NCBI GenBank assembly: GCA_038327385.1
Contig: JBBQKY010000172.1
Coordinates: 1-5,536, forward strand
DNA: 5,536 nt
Source of the DNA: JAWWPG01 sp038327385
Lineage (GTDB): Bacteria > Actinomycetota > Actinomycetes > Propionibacteriales > Nocardioidaceae
Reading direction: 5' to 3'
The notes beneath the pieces were generated by a model. The model had not been told where the DNA came from and did no database searches. It worked only from the letters and a program-made list of their open reading frames with translations. Made by a program: the position numbers and the translations under genes. Shown here in pieces: positions 1-4,574 of the stretch (its first letter is position 1; each line of letters starts with the position of its first letter).

Positions 1-675
1 GCGACCGGAAGCCTTGATCTCGGCAACCCGGTCCAGCGCACGCGGCGACATCAGCGCCAGCCACAGCCCGCCGTCGGAGGCGAACGACTTCTGCGGCGCG
101 AAGTAGTAGACGTCGGTCTGACTCACGTCGACCGGGAGGCCACCGGCGCCCGAGGTGGCGTCGACGACCACCAGGGCGTCCTCGTCGGCACCGGGCACTC
201 GGGTGACGGGCGCCATCACGCCGGTCGACGTCTCGTTGTGCGCCCATGCGTAGGCATCGACCCCGACCTCCGCCTTGGCCTCGGGTCGGCTGCCCGGATC
301 TGCCTTCAGCACGGTCGGCTCGTCGAGGAACGGCGTCGCCACGACCGCCGCGGCGAACTTCGCGGAGAACTCCCCGAAGGACAGGTGCTGGCTGCGGTGC
401 CGGATCAGCGAGAAGGTCGCCACATCCCAGAACGCGGTGGCCCCACCGTTGCCGAGGACCACCTGGTAGCCCTCGGGCACTGAGAACAGCTGGGCGAGGC
501 CCTCCCGCACCCGGCCGATGACCGAGCGAACGCCAGGCTGCCGGTGCGAGGTGCCGAGGTACGTCGTGCCCGTGGCCGCCAGGGCGTCGAGTGCCGGCAC
601 TCGGACCTTGCTCGGGCCGGAGCCGAACCGGCCGTCCGTCGGCAGCAGGTCAGGGGGGATCGTCAGGTCAGGCAC
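1..675 (-). CDS. serC: Phosphoserine aminotransferase SerC (3' end beyond window)
   Basis: SerC is a cytosolic PLP enzyme of the serine pathway; it converts 3-phosphohydroxypyruvate and glutamate to 3-phosphoserine and 2-oxoglutarate. The 225 codons present (about 60% of the usual 370-376 aa) match the mycobacterial-type family throughout: DGRFGSGPSKV (14-24), the substrate-binding GTSHR (41-45), LGNGGATAFWD (74-84), WAHNETSTG (144-152), VDATSGAGGLPVD (171-183) and FAPQKSFASDGGLW (192-205). K196 is the expected Schiff-base lysine. The GTG start at 675 is forced, because an in-frame TGA lies one codon upstream (681-679). It has a GAAAGG ribosome binding site at 688-683, 7 nt away. It begins 23 bp after the citA stop, so the two are probably one transcript. 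The C-terminal domain is outside the window, so integrity of the gene cannot be judged. Identification is very secure. Confidence 0.97.
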   Translation of the reverse strand, partial: MPDLTIPPDLLPTDGRFGSGPSKVRVPALDALAATGTTYLGTSHRQPGVRSVIGRVREGLAQLFSVPEGYQVVLGNGGATAFWDVATFSLIRHRSQHLSFGEFSAKFAAAVVATPFLDEPTVLKADPGSRPEAKAEVGVDAYAWAHNETSTGVMAPVTRVPGADEDALVVVDATSGAGGLPVDVSQTDVYYFAPQKSFASDGGLWLALMSPRALDRVAEIKASGR

Positions 676-698
676 ACGTCAGCCTTTCAGAGATCGGG

Positions 699-1799
699 TC
701 AGGCCCAGCTCGGGTCCCAGCCCTCGACGGCGTCCGGCTTGCGCGCCGCGGGCCCGGCGTAGTGGGCAGACGGCCGGATCAGTCGGCCGGTCCGCTTCTG
801 CTCGAGGATGTGGGCGCTCCAGCCCGCCGTACGCGCGCAGGTGAACATCGAGGTGAACATGTGCGGCGGGACCTCCGCGAAGTCGAGAATGATGGCAGCC
901 CAGAACTCCACGTTGGTCTCGAGAACGCGGTCTGGTCGTCGGGAACGGAGCTCCTCCAGGGCCGCCTTCTCGAGTGCTGCAGCGATCTCGTAGCGGGGGG
1001 CGCCGAGCTCGCGCGCCGTACGACGCAGTACCCGTGCCCGCGGGTCCTCGGCGCGGTAGACGCGGTGGCCGAAGCCCATCAGTCGCTCGCCCTTGTCCAG
1101 CAGCTCTTTGACGTAGGTCTCCGCCTCCCCACGGCGCTCGACCTCGTCGATCATGTGCAGCACGCGCGAGGGGGCGCCGCCGTGCAAGGGACCGGACATG
1201 GCACCGACGGCCGCCGACAGGCTCGCCGCGACGTCGGCGCCGGTCGACGCCACCACCCTGGCGGTGAACGTCGACGCGTTTATCCCGTGCTCGGCGGCCG
1301 AGGTCCAGTAGGCATCGACGGCCTTGACGTGCCTGGGGTCCGGCTCGCCTCGCCACCGCACCATGAAGCGCTCGGTGACGGTCGCGCACCTGTCGATCTG
1401 GGACTGCGGCACCATCGGCTGACCGATCCCACGCGCCGCCTGCGCGACGTACGAGAGGGCCATGACGGCGGTCCGGGCGAGGTCGTCGCGCGCCTGCGCG
1501 TCGCTGATGTCGTAGAGCTGGCGCATGCCCCAGGCCGGCGCGATCATCGCGATCGCGCTCTGCACGTCGACGCGGATGTCCCCGGAGTGGACGGGGATCG
1601 GGTACGGCTCGGCCGGCGGGAGCCCTGGCTCGTAGCTGCCGTCGACCAAGAGCCCCCAGACGTTGCCGAACGGCACCCGGCCGACGAGGTCCTCGATGTC
1701 GACCCCCCGGTAACGCAGCGCAGACCCCTCCTTGTCGGGCTCGGCGATCTGCGTCTCGAAGGCGATGACGCCCTCCAGTCCGTGGTGGATCTCGACCAT
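699..1799 (-). CDS. citA: Citrate synthase 2 (CitA type)
   Basis: Citrate synthase condenses acetyl-CoA with oxaloacetate to citrate in the cytosol. The ORF is open to an ATG at 1835 (378 aa), but I choose the ATG at 1799 (366 aa). That ATG has a GAGGAG ribosome binding site 6 nt upstream, and the family core (HHGLEGVIAFETQIAEPDKEGSALRYRG) starts there. Numbering below follows the 378-aa form; subtract 12 for the chosen start. Visible motifs are the oxaloacetate-binding AEHGINAS (H183), the catalytic GPLHGGA (H218), GFGHRVYRAEDPRA (H257, R258) and CARTAGWSAHILEQ (R335). The third catalytic residue, usually Asp in an NVD motif, is Glu here (E310 in NVEFW). I recall the same in actinobacterial CitA proteins, so it is probably a subfamily trait. 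The length suits the short Gram-positive citrate synthases. A 2-methylcitrate synthase is the main alternative; the close match to mycobacterial CitA favours citrate synthase. The substrate is not proven by sequence. Confidence 0.93.
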   Translation of the reverse strand: MVEIHHGLEGVIAFETQIAEPDKEGSALRYRGVDIEDLVGRVPFGNVWGLLVDGSYEPGLPPAEPYPIPVHSGDIRVDVQSAIAMIAPAWGMRQLYDISDAQARDDLARTAVMALSYVAQAARGIGQPMVPQSQIDRCATVTERFMVRWRGEPDPRHVKAVDAYWTSAAEHGINASTFTARVVASTGADVAASLSAAVGAMSGPLHGGAPSRVLHMIDEVERRGEAETYVKELLDKGERLMGFGHRVYRAEDPRARVLRRTARELGAPRYEIAAALEKAALEELRSRRPDRVLETNVEFWAAIILDFAEVPPHMFTSMFTCARTAGWSAHILEQKRTGRLIRPSAHYAGPAARKPDAVEGWDPSWA

Positions 1800-1805
1800 G
1801 CGTGG

Positions 1806-1811
1806 CTCCTC
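1806..1811 (-). promoter_or_regulatory. Ribosome binding site deciding the citA start
   Basis: The minus strand reads GAGGAG here, six bases before the ATG at 1799. The upstream in-frame ATG at 1835 has only a weak GGGCGAGA ahead of it. This favours the shorter 366-aa CitA and places 1800-1901 as a true intergenic gap after pdxH. I found no convincing TANNNT promoter in that gap, which is compatible with read-through from pdxH. Confidence 0.7.
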
Positions 1812-1901
1812 GTACGACGGATGTGCCGCGCTCATTCTCGCCCATCGGTCGGGGGCCAGCCAGGCGGGGCGCGGGGCCTGCCGCCCGAGTCGGACAGGCG
1901 G

Positions 1902-2558
1902 TCAGGGAGCCAGTCGCTCGACGACCCAGGTCGTCTCGTCGGCACGGTCGAAGCGCAGCCGGTCGTGCAGTCGCCCCGGTCGACCCTGCCAGAACTCGAT
2001 GCGATGCGGGCGGACGAGGATGCCGCCCCAGTTGTCGGGCCGGGGCACGGTCGGCTGGTCGGCGTACCTGTGCAGCTCGCGGGTGAAGACGCCCTCCAGG
2101 TAGCTGCGCGAGGGCACTACCTGGGACTGCGGCGAGGACCGCGCGCCGAGCTGGGCAAGTCTCGGCCGGGACGCGAAGTAGAGGTCGGACTCCTCGGCGC
2201 TGGTGCGGCTGGCCACGCCCTCCACGCGGACCTGCCGTTCGAGCGGGTGCCAGGGGAAGAGCAGGGCGCATGCGGGGTTCGCGGCGAGCTCGGCTCCCTT
2301 GCGGCTCTCGTAGTTCGTGTAGAAGACGAAGCCACGTTCGTCGAGGCCCTTGAGGAGCACCATGCGGGAGGACGGCCCGTCCGGCCCCACCGAGGAGACG
2401 ACCAGCGCGTTCGGCTCGTGGAGGCCGGCGTTGGCCGCGTCGTCAAGCCAGCCGCGGAACGCCACCATCGGGTCGTCGGGGAGGTCGCTCCGGCGGAGGC
2501 CGCGATCCTCGTACTCGCGACGCCACGCGGCGATGTCGCGCTGCTGCTCGCTGCCCAC
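1902..2558 (-). CDS. pdxH: Pyridoxamine 5'-phosphate oxidase PdxH
   Basis: PdxH is a cytosolic FMN homodimer that oxidises pyridoxamine (or pyridoxine) 5'-phosphate to pyridoxal 5'-phosphate with O2, the last step of B6 salvage. The 218-aa product equals the E. coli length and aligns end to end. It has an N-terminal WRREYEDRGLRRSDLPDDP helix region (12-30), the FMN-contacting SRMVLLKG (64-71), FYTNYESRKG (79-88), Q109 in ERQVRVEG, SPQSQVV (142-148), NWGGILVRPHRIEFWQG (176-192) and RLHDR (196-200). R196 and H198 correspond to the E. coli substrate-binding R197 and H199. The C-terminal WVVERLAP is typical. The GTG at 2558 is the first possible start, because an in-frame TAG lies 12 nt upstream. 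No good Shine-Dalgarno is present and the gene looks leaderless. It heads the minus-strand set pdxH-citA-serC, with 102 bp to citA. No key residue is missing. Confidence 0.96.
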   Translation of the reverse strand: MGSEQQRDIAAWRREYEDRGLRRSDLPDDPMVAFRGWLDDAANAGLHEPNALVVSSVGPDGPSSRMVLLKGLDERGFVFYTNYESRKGAELAANPACALLFPWHPLERQVRVEGVASRTSAEESDLYFASRPRLAQLGARSSPQSQVVPSRSYLEGVFTRELHRYADQPTVPRPDNWGGILVRPHRIEFWQGRPGRLHDRLRFDRADETTWVVERLAP

Positions 2559-2564
2559 GGGGCG

Positions 2565-2570
2565 AACCTA
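2565..2570 (-). promoter_or_regulatory. Putative -10 element of a leaderless pdxH promoter
   Basis: The minus strand reads TAGGTT, matching the actinobacterial TANNNT -10 pattern, followed by CGCCCC and then the pdxH GTG. A transcript would therefore start at or next to the GTG, which explains the lack of a proper ribosome binding site. No -35 at a normal distance is evident; a TTGTCC at 2590-2585 is only 14 nt upstream, too close. Prediction only. Confidence 0.45.
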
Positions 2571-2588
2571 TCGAATGCGGGCATGGAC

Positions 2589-2602
2589 AAGCCCGCGGGC
2601 TT
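2589..2602. repeat. 14-bp perfect palindrome, possible operator
   Basis: AAGCCCGCGGGCTT is its own reverse complement and lies 18 bp upstream of the putative pdxH -10 element, where a repressor or activator could act. As RNA it could form only a short hairpin (5-bp stem with a CGCG loop) and lacks a real U-tract, so a terminator is less likely. GC-rich DNA produces such palindromes by chance fairly often. Confidence 0.35.
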
Positions 2603-2729
2603 TGCGCGACTGGTTGTCACGGCTGGATGGACGGTCCAGCACCCGCGGGCCCGGGTAGCCAACGTGGATTCGCTACGTCGTCCTGAGGGATCGCGGCCCT
2701 CCCACCATCTGAGCGGAAGGCGGATCCAT

Positions 2730-2755
2730 GGTCGGCCGGCTAGCGGCTGGCCACC
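2730..2755 (-). other. Hairpin enclosing the small ORF stop codon
   Basis: In the minus-strand RNA GGTGGCC (2755-2749) pairs with GGCC-G-ACC (2737-2730), seven pairs with a single bulged G, around an 11-nt loop carrying the TAG stop. No U-tract follows, so it is not a canonical terminator. A ribosome at the stop codon would melt it, which would suit translation-coupled control. Confidence 0.35.
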
Positions 2756-2778
2756 TCACAAGTCCGTTTGGAATGCAT
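2740..2778 (-). CDS. Possible 12-aa leader peptide ORF
   Basis: ATG to TAG encodes MHSKRTCEVASR. I do not recognise a family. Support comes from the strong Shine-Dalgarno sequence upstream, a plausible promoter at 2839-2811, and RNA folding in which the ATG sits in the loop of one hairpin and the TAG in the loop of the next. This resembles a leader-peptide or attenuator layout, with pdxH starting 181 nt further downstream. It contains one Cys and three basic residues but no run of a single amino acid that would name a regulating tRNA. A competing overlapping frame (ATG at 2830, 24 aa, ending 2756) spans the putative -10 element and is less likely. No function is assigned. Confidence 0.35.
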   Translation of the reverse strand: MHSKRTCEVASR

Positions 2779-2788
2779 TAGGCGGACC
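2761..2788 (-). other. Hairpin enclosing the small ORF start codon
   Basis: In the minus-strand RNA GGTCCG (2788-2783) pairs with CGGACT (2766-2761), six pairs including one G-U, around a 16-nt loop that contains the ATG and the ATGCAT palindrome. Folding would compete with the extended Shine-Dalgarno pairing, because GGTCC is shared. Found by eye; stability not computed. Confidence 0.35.
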
Positions 2789-2797
2789 ACCTCCCTT
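2784..2797 (-). promoter_or_regulatory. Extended Shine-Dalgarno sequence
   Basis: The minus strand reads AAGGGAGGTGGTCC. Its GGAGGTGGTCC part can pair with the 16S rRNA 3' tail (GGATCACCTCC as DNA) over 11 consecutive bases, with one G-U pair. Most Shine-Dalgarno sites pair over 4-7 bases. An ATG (2778-2776) follows, 10 nt after the core GGAGGT, slightly further than usual. The last bases (GGTCC) also take part in a hairpin that puts the ATG in its loop. Confidence 0.5.
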
Positions 2798-2810
2798 CAT
2801 GTGTGGCTTC

Positions 2811-2839
2811 ACGGTACGTCGCACTGCCATGCCGGGCAA
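2811..2839 (-). promoter_or_regulatory. Putative promoter of the small leader unit
   Basis: On the minus strand TTGCCC (2839-2834) is followed after exactly 17 nt by TACCGT (2816-2811), a TANNNT -10 hexamer. The -35 matches TTGACA at four of six positions. The predicted transcription start is near 2804, giving a leader of about 25 nt before the small ATG at 2778. The position just upstream of a strong ribosome binding site is what makes it credible; the motifs alone are weak. Confidence 0.4.
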
Positions 2840-2936
2840 GCCAATTCGGGTCCCGCAGTCTCCTCGGCGGCACCGCTTGCGGCCGGCCGTTCCAAGGGGT
2901 GGCGCCGCTTGGGCGGGACGGCTGAGACTGGGCCGT

Positions 2937-4546
2937 ATGAGAAAGATCTGGCCGGCGACGCCGGCGCTGGCTGTTGCTGCGCTGGCCGCTCATGACCTGC
3001 TGCAGCGACGGCACGCGATCCTGCGGAACTTCCCGGTCGTCGGGCACGGCAGGTTCCTGCTGGAGGCGGTGGGGCCGGAGCTGCGGCAGTACGTCGTCGC
3101 GTCCAACGACGAGGAGCGGCCCTTCAGCCGCGACCAGCGCCGCTGGGTGTACGCCTCGGCCAAGGGGGAGAACAACTACTTCGGCTTCGGCACGGACAAC
3201 GACCTCGAGCACAGCAGCGGGAACGTGATCATCCACCACCGCACGTTCGGCCGCCAGTACGCCACCCATGGCAAGCCTGGCCAGGAAGCCTGGCTCCCGT
3301 CGGCGAAGGTGCTCGGGGCGGCCCGCGGCAGGCGCCTCGCCTTCCGCCCCAACTCGGTGGTCAACATCTCCGGGATGAGCTTCGGAGCGCTGTCCGGCAA
3401 CGCCATCGAGGCGCTGAACCGAGGTGCCCTCGAGGCCGGCTGCCTGCACAACACCGGGGAGGGGGCGGTCTCGTCGTACCACCGGATGGGGGGCGAGCTG
3501 GTCTTCCAGATCGGGACTGCCTACTTCGGCTGTCGTGACGAGGACGGCAGGTTCGAGATCTCGCGGCTCAAGGACCTCGTCGCCGGCGCGCCGATCAGGG
3601 CGCTCGAGGTCAAGCTCAGCCAGGGAGCCAAACCTGGTCTCGGCGGAGTCCTCCCGGCGCCGAAGGTCTCGGCGGAGATCGCCAGGACACGCGGCGTACC
3701 GGAGGGCAAGGACTGCATCAGCCCGTCTCGGCACTCCGAGTTCACCGATGTCGACTCGATGCTCGTCTCGTCGAGATGCTGGCCGACGAGACGGGGTTGC
3801 CGGTCGGCATCAAGAGCGCGGTTGGAGACCTCGCGTTCTGGCACGACCTCGTCGACCAGATGGAGAGCACGTCGCGCGGCGTCGACTTCCTGACGATCGA
3901 CGGCGGCGAGGGAGGGACGGGTGCCTCTCCGCTGATCTTCACCGACGCTGTCTCGCTGCCCTTCCGGCTTGGGTTCAGCCGGGTTTACTCGATCTTCGCC
4001 GAACGCGGCCTGCACGAGAGTGTCACGTTCATCGGGGCCGGCAAGCTCGGCCTTCCCGACAACGCGATCGTCGCCTTCGGTCTGGGTGCCGACATCGTGA
4101 ACGTCGGCCGGGAGGCGATGCTGGCGGTCGGCTGTATCCAGGCGCAGAAGTGTCATACCGGTGGATGCCCGACCGGAGTGGCCACGCAGAACAAGTGGCT
4201 CGCGCGTGGTCTGGACCCCGATCTCAAGGGGGAGCGGGTGGCGAACTACGTCAAGACGCTCCGCCGAGATCTGCTGAAGGTCTCCGAGGCCTGCGGCGTC
4301 GAGCATCCGGCGCTGATCGGTCCGGAGTCCGTCGAGATCCTCGACACGCTAGCCGACGGCCGGCTGCTCGACGAGGTCTACGGCTACCAGCCGGGCTGGG
4401 GCTTCCCCTCACTCGCCGACCAGCGCGCGATCCGCCAGCTCATGGAGACCGCCGAGGAGCCCGAGATCGAGACCGAGGGGCCGCCGGAGACCGCCGAGCA
4501 GGGAGAGCGCGGGGACCAGACCACGGGCGACGTCCCTGTGCTCTGA
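2937..4546 (+). pseudogene. FMN-binding glutamate synthase-like protein, frameshifted at about 3768
   Basis: This is a stand-alone relative of the FMN/[3Fe-4S] synthase domain of glutamate synthase (GltB, COG0069); it lacks the glutaminase domain, and the substrate of such proteins is generally unknown. Codons 1-277 lie in the frame of the ATG at 2937, and the rest in the frame ending at the TGA at 4546. Adding one T after 3768 restores DSMLVFVEMLADETG and gives 536 aa, normal for the family. Motifs are an Ala/Leu-rich N-terminal segment (about 8-22, perhaps a membrane anchor), GMSFGALS (146-153), HNTGEGAVS (171-179), EVKLSQGAKPG (224-234), GGEGGTGAS (323-331), GLGADIVNVGREAM (382-395) and C400-x5-C406-x4-C411, the [3Fe-4S] cysteine pattern. 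The acidic, Pro-rich tail is unconserved in appearance. The start lacks a clear ribosome binding site. As written, translation would stop at 3893 after 318 aa and lose the cluster. Conservation on both sides suggests a recent mutation or a sequencing error. Confidence 0.9.
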
Positions 4547-4562
4547 TCCGGAGCGGACCACC

Positions 4563-4568
4563 TAGTGT
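4563..4568 (+). promoter_or_regulatory. Putative -10 element of a leaderless MFS promoter
   Basis: TAGTGT matches TANNNT and is followed by TGGCGC and then the GTG at 4575, placing the transcription start at or beside the start codon. No purine-rich ribosome binding site lies before the GTG. No good -35 is seen 16-18 nt upstream. The transporter may thus have its own promoter although it is only 28 bp behind the preceding gene. Confidence 0.45.
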
Positions 4569-4574
4569 TGGCGC

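Larger units (their letters stand above)
2559..2936. other. Divergent intergenic region, 378 bp
   Basis: This region separates minus-strand pdxH from the plus-strand glutamate-synthase-like gene and should hold promoters for both. It contains the pdxH -10 element, a 14-bp palindrome (2589-2602), a second CCCGCGGG (2642-2649), and a minus-strand unit at about 2730-2839 with a possible promoter, strong Shine-Dalgarno, tiny ORF and hairpins. Over 2751-2830 I count 45 G/C in 80 bases (56%), clearly below the surrounding coding DNA. In the plus direction I found no TANNNT hexamer properly placed ahead of the ATG at 2937, so that gene's promoter is not identified. The stretch 2840-2936 holds nothing I can name beyond GC-rich short palindromes such as CGGCCGGCCG. 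Confidence 0.6.

Noticed and set aside
1835..1835. Upstream ATG giving a 378-aa CitA
   Set aside because: It has only a weak ribosome binding site, while the ATG at 1799 has GAGGAG at 6 nt and meets the start of family similarity.
1842..1895. Terminator-like inverted repeat between pdxH and citA
   Set aside because: Only a 5-bp CAGGC/GCCTG stem with a 10-nt GC-rich loop and no U-tract; likely chance in GC-rich DNA.
679..2271. 530-codon open frame on the minus strand overlapping citA and pdxH
   Set aside because: It is out of frame with two clearly recognised genes on the same strand, and its Arg/Ala/Pro-rich translation matches nothing.
2780..2797. Fragment of a 16S rRNA 3' end on the plus strand
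   Set aside because: The plus strand resembles the GGATCACCTCC tail, but nothing upstream resembles 16S rRNA. The similarity is simply the complement of a Shine-Dalgarno sequence on the minus strand.
2924..2936. Leaderless promoter (GAGACT) for the gene starting at 2937
   Set aside because: The hexamer lacks the first T of TANNNT and has no -35 partner; support is too weak to annotate.
3762..3775. Programmed -1 ribosomal frameshift in the glutamate-synthase-like gene
   Set aside because: The shift direction would fit, but there is no X-XXY-YYZ slippery heptamer, and this family is not known for recoding. Mutation or sequencing error is simpler.
591..3893. Very long open frame on the plus strand (1100 codons)
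   Set aside because: Up to about 2936 it runs antisense to citA and pdxH and shows low-complexity Arg/Gly/Val-rich translation without any known domain; only 2937 onwards is a real protein. GC-rich DNA commonly leaves such antisense frames open.
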